Below, in pieces: positions 13,376 to 19,753 of a stretch of DNA of 21,134 bases. Made by a program: the position numbers and the translations under genes. Below the pieces are notes generated by a model that worked only from the letters and a program-made list of their open reading frames with translations, was not told the DNA's origin and made no database searches. Every line of letters starts with the position of its first letter. Position 1 is the first letter of the stretch. Origin of the DNA: an uncultured Collinsella sp. (GTDB lineage Bacteria > Actinomycetota > Coriobacteriia > Coriobacteriales > Coriobacteriaceae); NCBI GenBank assembly GCA_900547025.1, contig UREZ01000025.1:1-21134 (forward strand), written 5' to 3'.

Positions 13376-13398
13376 GACCCCCTGACGGCCCACCAAAG
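13376..13398 (+). repeat. 23-bp tRNA-Lys 3'-end remnant (attachment-like core, right)
   Basis: This is an exact copy of 13199-13221 without any tRNA body in front of it: the sequence upstream is a GC-rich hairpin stretch. It therefore is either an attachment-site scar or the last piece of a third tRNA-Lys gene. A terminator of the same design as that of the intact gene follows. Confidence 0.8.
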
Positions 13399-13405
13399 CA
13401 TCTTA

Positions 13406-13435
13406 AAGCGACTGGCTTCGGCTGGTCGCTTTTTT
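13406..13435 (+). terminator. Second TTCG-loop terminator after the tRNA-Lys remnant
   Basis: AAGCGACTGGC (13406-13416) pairs with GCTGGTCGCTT (13421-13431, two G-U) around TTCG, then a T-run to 13435. It has the same design as 13228-13259, with a different stem sequence, so the unit was duplicated and diverged. Confidence 0.88.
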
Positions 13436-13477
13436 GTTGACCTCGCTTGGGGCCGAACCCGAAAGGGCACAGACGCT

Positions 13478-14338
13478 TTACAAGTCGAGCCTGCCCTGGG
13501 GGTCGGTGAATCCGTCTGTGCCCTCTTTGAGCTTTTTCTCGTCTGCTTTCACGCGACGTTCGAGCTTCTTTGTATCCTCGGCAGGCGGTAGATTCTCGGG
13601 GACAATTCCACGGTCGATGAGGCTACCACGCACGCTTGTGTTGTTCTCGATGTGCTCTTGCTTGATCTGGTCCAGGCCATACAGATCGTGTTCCTCGGCG
13701 TTGAAAGCCGTCATCGAGTTCGTGAGGTCCTTTGCTTTGATGAGAACATCGGCTAGCTTGTCCGCCAATGCAGCACTCTTGGGCACACCAAGCTGCCGCT
13801 TCATGTCCGCCGTGCTTCTGCCGCCGAATAACGCCTCATCGCCCTTCGACTTGATGATTGCGAATCCTTTGGAGTCCACGCCTCGTTTGAACGCAATGCC
13901 CGAGAGCTGTTTCTCTGAATCGGATAGCGAGTGGCGCGCCTGCAATCGCTGAATCTCTGCGAAGCGCTGCTCTATGAGTTCCTGACGGCGTGTCTGCACG
14001 GCGAAGTACGCCTGTGCGAGCGCGATTTCGGGCTTGTTTGGGTCTCCGTTTTGGGCGATTAAATAGCATGCGTAGCGCGTTAGTTTATAGTCTTTGACGG
14101 CCTTTTGCCCTATTCCGGTTGGGACTATTTTGCTGGTCTCAGCAAAATAGGAAACAACTGGCATTTCGTTGACTTCACACGATGCCATAGCCCTCTTTAT
14201 CGCAGTCTCAAAATTTCGCCATTGGGTGTAACCGAGGGGTTCCATTAAATCGCGTGCAAGCCAATACTCGACGCCGTTCTCCTCATGGGCGTAGCTATCA
14301 AGTTTTACACGCCACTTCTCGATATCCCGTCTGTCCAT
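13478..14338 (-). CDS. dinD: DinD-like DNA damage-inducible protein with BRO-N-type domain
   Basis: The 286-residue protein resembles E. coli DinD (about 274 residues). Near the N-terminus ENGVEYWLARDLMEPLGYTQW (20-40) is the BRO/antirepressor-type start, followed by AIKRAMASCE, the central TRYACYLIAQNGDPNKPEIALAQAYFA, and a helical basic segment TRRQELIEQRFAEIQRLQARHSLSDSEK. E. coli DinD is LexA-controlled and has been reported to inhibit RecA strand exchange. No clear LexA box was seen upstream here. ATG (complement 14336-14338) follows AAAGGAAG. The coding sequence looks lower in GC than its neighbours, and its 3' end abuts the tRNA-Lys remnant, which suggests arrival with an integrated element. 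Confidence 0.85.
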   Translation of the reverse strand: MDRRDIEKWRVKLDSYAHEENGVEYWLARDLMEPLGYTQWRNFETAIKRAMASCEVNEMPVVSYFAETSKIVPTGIGQKAVKDYKLTRYACYLIAQNGDPNKPEIALAQAYFAVQTRRQELIEQRFAEIQRLQARHSLSDSEKQLSGIAFKRGVDSKGFAIIKSKGDEALFGGRSTADMKRQLGVPKSAALADKLADVLIKAKDLTNSMTAFNAEEHDLYGLDQIKQEHIENNTSVRGSLIDRGIVPENLPPAEDTKKLERRVKADEKKLKEGTDGFTDPQGRLDL

Positions 14339-14427
14339 ATCTCTTCCTTTCTGCTCGTTAATCTACTCGGACTTTGTCGACTCTGTATTCAGAATGAGGA
14401 TACTCGCCCGTGCGGACACGAATGGGC

Positions 14428-14451
14428 CCCGTGTCGCTTTGAGCTCACGGG
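14428..14451. other. 6-bp inverted repeat downstream of the flavoprotein gene
   Basis: CCCGTG (14428-14433) and CACGGG (14446-14451) enclose 12 nt in the 161-bp gap between dinD and the flavoprotein gene. No T-run follows on either strand, so a terminator is not claimed; this gap also should hold the dinD promoter, which was not recognised. Confidence 0.3.
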
Positions 14452-14499
14452 ACTCATTAATATCGAGAAGTTGTGTTCTGCTTTAGAGGGGTGCTCAGC

Positions 14500-16026
14500 T
14501 TAGTCCGCTCGATAGTGCGAACCCATACTTTTGGTCTGTCTGCGCATGGCTTTGACCATTTCGGTTGCCAGCTTAATTTGCGATTGCAGGCGAGCGAGGG
14601 CTGCGATTTCGCTGCCTTGTGCGTCTGCCATGCTCAAGGCTTCTGACTCGGTCTTCAGACCTTCAAGCTCCTGCAGTGCTTCGGATAGGCCCGCCTCGGT
14701 GCGGTTGATCATACAATACATGCTCATCGTGTGCTTGAGGCTGCGAGTCAGACGCTCTGCATCTGCCTTGGCGAGGCCGCGCTGGGGGAGGGCGATATCC
14801 GTCTTCAAGGGCGTCTCGGGGGCGTCCAGCGCCGCCCGCGCCGCCGATGCGCCGGCGATGCGCCCAAAGACGATGCCGTTGGCACTCGACAGACCGCCAA
14901 TGCGATCGGCTCCGTGCATGCCTCCTGTAGCCTCGCCGCAAGCATAAAGGCCCTCAACGCCCGTGTGAGCCGTCTTGTCGATCTTGATACCGCCGTTGGC
15001 AGCGTGGGCATACATTGCCACGCGCATCTCGTCGGTCGGCGCGATGCCGTGCTCGTCTTGTAGCCAGGTGGCAAAGGTCTGCACAAACTCGGGGACGTCC
15101 TTACGGGGGAAGTCGTAGTGGAGTGCCAGGCCTTCGGCACCCGCTTGATCGATAGCAAGATCGATGGCGCGGGAAGCCAGGCGCGAAGTGAAGGGGCCAT
15201 ACCCGGAGCGCTGCTCAAGCAGATCGTCCAGCTTTTCGTCGGCAATATCGACCGGTTGGTCAAATGTGACATAACGCCAGGTCTTCTCGTTAAAGACAAG
15301 GTTGCGCTTAGGCTCAATGAAGCCGGGCATCATCTGCATGAACTCTATATTCGTAAGGGACGCACCGTGCGCCAGCGCGATGGCCTGTGATGAGCTGAGC
15401 ACGTCGGCGGAAGTGAGGCTGCGCTCGAATAGACCGCCGGTACCGCCAGCTGCGATGACGGTGGCCTTTGCTGTAAAGGTCACGATGCGCTCGTTTGCGC
15501 GGTCGTAGAGCACGGCGCCGGCAATCTTTCCGGTTGTGTCCTCAACAAGATCGATAAGCTCGTGGCGGGGGAGCAGACGAATGCCAAGAGACTCGATCTG
15601 GGCCGTACAAGCGTCCTCAAGGGGCTTGCGGGTGAGGCCGCGCCACATACGCGTCTTATGGTCAAAGCAGGGGATAAATTGCTTTTGCTGGGCGCTCTCG
15701 GCGCTTTGCGGACGCTGGAGCTCAACACCCAGGTCCTGCTCGAGCCACTGAATTGCCTGGGGAATGCCGTGGACAAACGTCTGCACAAGCTCGGGGTCGG
15801 CAACGCCGCCGCCCACAGCCTGGATAGTGTTGATGAGGTCCTGTTCGTCGTCTTCGTTAACGGGTCCGATAAGCCCCAGGCCCCAGGTTCCGGGGAAGAA
15901 GCTCGATCCACTCATAGTCTTGCCGGCGCTTGCCACAGCGACGGTTGCACCCTTGCGTGCCGCTTCGATGGCGGCGCAAAGGCCCGCAATGCCAGATCCA
16001 ATTACCAGTACATCAGTCGATTCCAT
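14500..16026 (-). CDS. FAD-dependent oxidoreductase, fumarate reductase/succinate dehydrogenase flavoprotein type
   Basis: The 508-residue protein starts with a dinucleotide-binding fold, DVLVIGSGIAGLCAAIEAARKG (GxGxxG at 10-15). It has SGSSFFPGTWGLGLIGP after the first strand pair, VIAAGGTGGLFERS in the middle, YAHAANGGIKID, and the C-terminal FAD motif LYACGEATGGMHGADRIGGL. The layout is that of fumarate reductase, succinate dehydrogenase and L-aspartate oxidase subunits. The C-terminal motif lacks the ANRMASNS form usual in NadB, so fumarate reductase-like or another flavoprotein is more likely. No signal peptide, heme or iron-sulfur subunit is adjacent, suggesting a soluble enzyme. ATG (complement 16024-16026) is chosen over an upstream start because AAAGGAA precedes it. 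Confidence 0.85.
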   Translation of the reverse strand: MESTDVLVIGSGIAGLCAAIEAARKGATVAVASAGKTMSGSSFFPGTWGLGLIGPVNEDDEQDLINTIQAVGGGVADPELVQTFVHGIPQAIQWLEQDLGVELQRPQSAESAQQKQFIPCFDHKTRMWRGLTRKPLEDACTAQIESLGIRLLPRHELIDLVEDTTGKIAGAVLYDRANERIVTFTAKATVIAAGGTGGLFERSLTSADVLSSSQAIALAHGASLTNIEFMQMMPGFIEPKRNLVFNEKTWRYVTFDQPVDIADEKLDDLLEQRSGYGPFTSRLASRAIDLAIDQAGAEGLALHYDFPRKDVPEFVQTFATWLQDEHGIAPTDEMRVAMYAHAANGGIKIDKTAHTGVEGLYACGEATGGMHGADRIGGLSSANGIVFGRIAGASAARAALDAPETPLKTDIALPQRGLAKADAERLTRSLKHTMSMYCMINRTEAGLSEALQELEGLKTESEALSMADAQGSEIAALARLQSQIKLATEMVKAMRRQTKSMGSHYRAD

Positions 16027-16109
16027 CGGATTCCTTTCTCGTCCGGCGAATTTTCGCACGACCGATCGGCAAAGGTATCGCAAAGATTGGATAAATCGGT
16101 AAAGGGCGA

Positions 16110-16184
16110 ATATGGCAGGTGGGCGTCATGGACGCTTTGACGCTCCATCTCATCACATCTCGCATTTCGCCCCACCTGATATAT
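16110..16184. other. 14-bp imperfect inverted repeat upstream of the flavoprotein gene
   Basis: ATATGGCAGGTGGG (16110-16123) and CCCACCTGATATAT (16171-16184) are inverted copies with two mismatches, 47 nt apart. They lie 85-160 nt upstream of the flavoprotein ATG and could be paired binding sites or a folded leader. Confidence 0.4.
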
Positions 16185-16213
16185 CGGCATTAGCTACCCT
16201 TCGGCAGCGCAAA

Positions 16214-16246
16214 CAAAAAGAGCCGCTACCCGGGTGGGTAGCGGCT
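16214..16246 (-). terminator. Terminator of the NifU-like/GGGtGRT operon
   Basis: A perfect 12-bp stem, GAGCCGCTACCC (16220-16231) with its complement (16235/6-16246), has a 4-nt loop. On the minus strand it is followed by TTTTTG, ending the operon whose last stop is at 16283. Confidence 0.92.
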
Positions 16247-16282
16247 CCAAAGCTCAACTATATGAGCATCGCGCGGGCGCGA

Positions 16283-17287
16283 TTAGGCCTTGAGGGCCTC
16301 CTCGACGGCGACAGCGCAGGCGACAGTGGCACCGACCATGGGGTTGTTGCCCATGCCGATGAGACCCATCATGTCGACGTGCGCAGGCACGGAGGAAGAA
16401 CCGGCGAACTGGGCGTCGGAGTGCATGCGGCCCATGGTGTCGGTCATGCCGTAAGAGGCAGGGCCGGCGCCCATGTTGTCCGGGTGCAGGGTGCGGCCAG
16501 TGCCGCCACCAGAAGCGACGGAGAAGTACTTCTTGCCAGCCTCGATGCGCTCCTTCTTGTAGGTGCCAGCGACGGGGTGCTGGAAGCGCGTGGGGTTGGT
16601 GGAGTTACCGGTGATCGAGATGTCGACGTTCTCGTGCCACATGATGGCAACGCCCTCGCGGACGTCGTCGGAGCCGTAGCAGTTAACGGCAGCGCGGGGA
16701 CCATCGGAGTAGGGGATGGTCTCGACGACCTTGAGCTCGCCCGTGTAGTAGTCGAACTGGGTCTTCACGTAGGTGAAGCCGTTGATGCGGGCGATGATCT
16801 GAGCAGCGTCCTTGCCCAGACCGTTAAGGATAACGCGCAGCGGCTTCTTACGAGCCTTGTTGGCGTTCAGAGCCAGGCCGATAGCGCCCTCAGCGGCAGC
16901 GAAGGACTCGTGGCCGGCCAGGAAGGCGAAGCACTCGGTGTCGTCGGAGAGCAGCATAGCGCCCAGGTTGCCGTGGCCCAGACCGACCTTGCGGTCCTCA
17001 GCGACGGAGCCGGGAACGGTGAAGGCCTGGATGCCCTCGCCGATGATGGCAGCAGCCTCAGAAGCGGACTTGGCGCCACGCTTGACAGCGAGAGCACAGC
17101 CGAGGGTGTAGGCCCACTCGGCGTTCTGGAAGGCGATGGACTGGGTGTTGTTGACGATCTCACGCGGGTTGAAGCCCTTGTCGGTGCAGATCTGCAGAGC
17201 TTCCTCGAGGGAGGCGATGCCGTTGTCGGCGAGGCACTTGTTGATCTTGTCAGCGCGGCGCTCGTAACCTTCGAACGTAACAGTCAT
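16283..17287 (-). CDS. GGGtGRT protein (function unknown)
   Basis: The 334-residue protein carries the name-giving motif SGGGTGRTLHPDN (GGGTGRT at 260-266) and is otherwise rich in conserved Gly/Asn and His blocks such as GLGHGNLGAML, LAGHESFAAAEGAIGLALN and GNNPMVGATVACAVAVEEA. The family is known from databases, in anaerobic bacteria, but has no established reaction. It follows the NifU-like gene by 18 nt in the same operon, with GGGAGGG in front of the ATG, so the two products very probably act together, perhaps in iron-sulfur cluster delivery or binding. No membrane segment or signal peptide is seen. Confidence 0.92.
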   Translation of the reverse strand: MTVTFEGYERRADKINKCLADNGIASLEEALQICTDKGFNPREIVNNTQSIAFQNAEWAYTLGCALAVKRGAKSASEAAAIIGEGIQAFTVPGSVAEDRKVGLGHGNLGAMLLSDDTECFAFLAGHESFAAAEGAIGLALNANKARKKPLRVILNGLGKDAAQIIARINGFTYVKTQFDYYTGELKVVETIPYSDGPRAAVNCYGSDDVREGVAIMWHENVDISITGNSTNPTRFQHPVAGTYKKERIEAGKKYFSVASGGGTGRTLHPDNMGAGPASYGMTDTMGRMHSDAQFAGSSSVPAHVDMMGLIGMGNNPMVGATVACAVAVEEALKA

Positions 17288-17305
17288 AGTTATTTCCCTC
17301 CCTTT

Positions 17306-18040
17306 CTACTCGTGAACCGGGAACACGCTGGCGACGGAGTGAGTCTCCTCGTCGGTGCGCGGGTCGATGTACTTGGCAGCGTTCTCCCACTGACCATAGT
17401 GGCCCATAGCGCCAGCGATGGCCTCCTCGGGGGTCTTGCCGGCCTTGACGGCGTCGGTGAACTTACCGAGGTTCAGGAACTCGAACGCGATGATCTCGTT
17501 CTTGTCGTTGAGAGCCATGCGGGTGACGTAGCCCTGTGCGAGCTCGAGGTAACGAGCGCCCTTGGCCTTGGTGCCGAACATGGTGCCGACCTGAGAGCGA
17601 AGGCCCTTGCCGAGGTCGTCGAGGGAGGCGCCCACGGGCAGGCCGCCCTCGGAGAACGCGGTCTGGCTGCGGCCGTAAACGATCTGCAGGAAGATCTCGC
17701 GCATAGCAACGTTGATGGCGTCGCAGACGAGGTCGGTGTTGAGGGCCTCGAGGATGGTCTTGCCGGGAAGGATCTCGGAAGCCATGGCGGCAGAGTGGGT
17801 CATGCCCGAGCAGCCGATGGTCTCAACGAGGGCCTCCTCGATGATGCCGTCCTTGACGTTCAGCGTGAGCTTGCAGGCGCCCTGCTGAGGTGCGCACCAA
17901 CCCACACCGTGCGTAAGACCGGAGATGTCGGAAATCTCCTTAGCCTGGACCCACTTGCCCTCCTCGGGGATGGGTGCGGGGCCGTGGTATGCACCCTTGG
18001 CAACGGGGCACATGTTCTCCACTTCCTGTGAGTACTGCAT
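17306..18040 (-). CDS. NifU-like iron-sulfur cluster assembly scaffold protein
   Basis: The 244-residue protein has a NifU/IscU-type N-terminal scaffold fold: GVGWCAPQQGACKLTL (45-60), the block ETIGCSGMTHSAAMASEILPGKT (73-95) and LVCDAIN (104-110). Cysteines at 11, 49, 56, 77 and 106 are candidate ligands. The C-terminal part (about 120-244) is longer than in IscU and is peculiar to the version found beside GGGtGRT proteins. ATG (complement 18038-18040) has AGGAG just ahead; an in-frame upstream extension has no such site. It is first in a two-gene operon with the GGGtGRT gene. It is distinct from the SufU encoded 1.3 kb upstream. Confidence 0.9.
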   Translation of the reverse strand: MQYSQEVENMCPVAKGAYHGPAPIPEEGKWVQAKEISDISGLTHGVGWCAPQQGACKLTLNVKDGIIEEALVETIGCSGMTHSAAMASEILPGKTILEALNTDLVCDAINVAMREIFLQIVYGRSQTAFSEGGLPVGASLDDLGKGLRSQVGTMFGTKAKGARYLELAQGYVTRMALNDKNEIIAFEFLNLGKFTDAVKAGKTPEEAIAGAMGHYGQWENAAKYIDPRTDEETHSVASVFPVHE

Positions 18041-18443
18041 GCCTCTCCTCTCTATCGTGTTGGCGTCCCGTCTGGGGGTCGTGGCTGGCGATTGCCGGGC
18101 GACCCTTCGAAAGGGACATGACATGCAGCCCCTATAATACCGCGAAATGCACGGAATATTCGGCGAACGGCTCAGTTTTCGTAGCGAGAAGTCCGGAAGT
18201 TTTAATTGAAACGGTTTAACTCTATGTTCTGTGGTCGTGAACTTCCGTAGAGGGGGTCCGTCTTGGGCAAGCTATTGGTCAGCTCTTGTAAGCATTGCGG
18301 GGGTTGACCTGTTGCAACGGTGCCGTTCGCCGCCTGATTACTGCCTTTGGCCGCGCGAGTGTATTGTTTTGCGTGAATGTTTTGATGGCGCGCTTCAATC
18401 GTGCTGTATTGGATGGCAAGCAGATCCCGGCGAAGGGAGCGCC
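18041..18443. other. Divergent intergenic region between the NifU-like gene and the RAYT
   Basis: This 403-bp gap holds the -10 box above, a short CCCTT-CGA-AAGGG dyad near 18110-18122, and a nearly palindromic GTTTTAATTGAAAC (18199-18212). A RAYT promoter could not be chosen with confidence. Although the RAYT frame stays open back to about 18231, the translated extension has no ribosome site or family resemblance. Confidence 0.5.
18134..18139 (-). promoter_or_regulatory. -10 box for the NifU-like/GGGtGRT operon
   Basis: TATTAT on the minus strand (5/6) lies about 95 nt upstream of the first ATG. No good -35 stands at 16-18 nt, which would fit an activator-dependent promoter. Confidence 0.35.
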
Positions 18444-19253
18444 ATGCAGCGCGTTTGGAGAACGGTTACCGGCTTTTACCATGTCTGTGCCCGCGGTACG
18501 GGCAAGCGGCTCATCTTTGAGGGCGATGACGACCGGTGGGAGTTTTTGGAGCTGATGCGCGAGTGCTGCCGCGAGGAGGGTGTGACGGTTATCGCCTGGT
18601 GCCTTATGGGCAATCACGTGCATTTGGTGCTTGCAGATTACGAGGACAGGATGAGCGCGGCAATGCACCGGCTGCTTTTGACATACGCGCGGCGGTTCAA
18701 TAAGCGCACGGGGCGCACAGGCCATCTGTTCCAGAACCGTTTTGACCGGCGTTCGCTCGATACCGATTGGCAGGTGATGGAGGCTATTCGCTCCGTACAC
18801 GCCGATCCGCAGGAGGTGGGCGTTAGCCTAATCGAGCGTTATCCCTGGAGCAGCTTTGCGGAACATCTGCGCTCTTACGACTGTGATGCGGCCGATGCCG
18901 CGAGGGGATTTTCTGATCCTTCTTGCGTGCTTGAACTTTTTGGTTCTGCCGAGGGCTTTATTGCCTATTCGCTTTCGACACCCGACGGTAGCGAGCCGGC
19001 GCTGTGCGATATGAAAGAGACAGAGTGTGAACGCCACGCCTTTGCCGACAAGATGGCGAAGAGCCTCGGGGTTCCGCTCAACGAACTCAAGACCGTTGCG
19101 CCCTCGCGGCGAGACAGAATCATTTTCGCTCTGCACGATGGCGGCTACACGGTGCGCGAGGTCGAACGGTATACGGGAATCAGCAAGAGTACCGTATCTC
19201 GTATCGTGCGCGCTTATGCGCGGGTGAAGGCACAGGCTGAGCTCTCGGAATAG
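18444..19253 (+). CDS. REP-associated tyrosine transposase (RAYT, Y1/HUH type) with C-terminal helix-turn-helix
   Basis: The 269-residue protein is a single-copy HUH nuclease of the IS200/RAYT class. The metal-binding HUH motif is His58-Val-His60 in CLMGNHVHLVLAD and the nucleophile is probably Tyr81 in LLLTYARRFNKR, followed by the family block GRTGHLFQNRF (91-100). The C-terminal part has a helix-turn-helix (about 235-260, YTVREVERYTGISKSTVSRI), typical of one RAYT subgroup. RAYTs cut single-stranded DNA at REP hairpins and are thought to spread them. ATG 18444 follows GAAGGGAG. It has no terminal inverted repeats of its own, and interrupts the minus-strand iron-sulfur region on the opposite strand. 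Confidence 0.9.
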   Translation: MQRVWRTVTGFYHVCARGTGKRLIFEGDDDRWEFLELMRECCREEGVTVIAWCLMGNHVHLVLADYEDRMSAAMHRLLLTYARRFNKRTGRTGHLFQNRFDRRSLDTDWQVMEAIRSVHADPQEVGVSLIERYPWSSFAEHLRSYDCDAADAARGFSDPSCVLELFGSAEGFIAYSLSTPDGSEPALCDMKETECERHAFADKMAKSLGVPLNELKTVAPSRRDRIIFALHDGGYTVREVERYTGISKSTVSRIVRAYARVKAQAELSE

Positions 19254-19294
19254 AAAATGGCCGAACCACTCTTGTCAAGCGATTCGGCCAACAA
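19254..19294. terminator. Bidirectional hairpin between the RAYT and sufU
   Basis: TGGCCGAA (19258-19265) and TTCGGCCA (19283-19290) form 8-bp arms, with an inner CTTG/CAAG stem. An A-run on the left gives T residues for the minus-strand suf operon end; the right side has only a weak T content for the RAYT. Confidence 0.7.
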
Positions 19295-19318
19295 AAATCT
19301 TAAGATTTGGGACAAGTT

Positions 19319-19753
19319 CTACTGATTATTTTGTCCCGTGAGCATGCCGTCGAGGGTGCGCCAGGCGAGCTCGGCGCATTTGATGCGGGCGGGCATGTGC
19401 GAGATGTCCTGGAGCTGGGCGGCTTCGTCCAGGTCTTCCAGGTCGTCCTCGGAGAGCTTCTCGCCGCGGATCATGGCGAGGAAGAGTCCCGCCAAGCGAC
19501 GCGCCTCCTCGACGGTCTCGCCGGTGATGAGGTCGGCCATGATGTCGGCGCTGGCCTGACTGATGGCGCAGCCGTGGCCGGTAAAGGAGGCCTCCTCGAT
19601 CACGCCGTTCTCGACGCGCAGCTGCAAGGTGAGCTCGTCGCCGCAGCTGGGGTTGATGCCGTCGTGCTCGTGCGTGGGAGCATCCATCTCATACTTATAG
19701 TCGGGGTGCGAGTTGTGCTCCATAAATGTGGTGGAGGTGTACAGATTACCCAT
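19319..19753 (-). CDS. sufU: SufU-type zinc-dependent sulfurtransferase for Fe-S assembly
   Basis: The 144-residue protein has the SufU cysteine pattern: Cys37 in NPSCGDELTLQL (with Asp39), Cys62 in GHGCAISQASADIM, and Cys126 in RIKCAELAWRTL. SufU of Gram-positive bacteria takes persulfide sulfur from SufS through a zinc site. The start is ATG (complement 19751-19753), which overlaps the sufS stop by 8 nt (ATGGGTAA) and so is translationally coupled. The frame's upstream extension inside sufS is rejected. It is the last gene of the suf operon and is followed by a hairpin terminator. Confidence 0.95.
   Translation of the reverse strand: MGNLYTSTTFMEHNSHPDYKYEMDAPTHEHDGINPSCGDELTLQLRVENGVIEEASFTGHGCAISQASADIMADLITGETVEEARRLAGLFLAMIRGEKLSEDDLEDLDEAAQLQDISHMPARIKCAELAWRTLDGMLTGQNNQ

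Noticed and set aside
13271..13591. 106-codon frame starting at the tRNA-Lys remnant
   Set aside because: It crosses a terminator, the tRNA remnant and the 3' end of dinD; typical spurious frame near tRNA genes.
14339..14499. LexA box for dinD
   Set aside because: No sequence close to the Gram-positive consensus (GAAC-N4-GTTC) was found in the gap.
14500..16026. Flavoprotein as NadB (L-aspartate oxidase)
   Set aside because: The C-terminal motif GADRIGGLSSANG differs from the ANRMASNS-type block of NadB, and no nadA or nadC is adjacent.
16112..18031. 639-codon plus-strand frame over the GGGtGRT and NifU-like genes
   Set aside because: Antisense to two well-supported genes and crosses their junction and terminator.
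18199..18212. GTTTTAATTGAAAC, reminiscent of a CRISPR repeat end
   Set aside because: Only one copy, no spaced repeats and no cas genes in the window.
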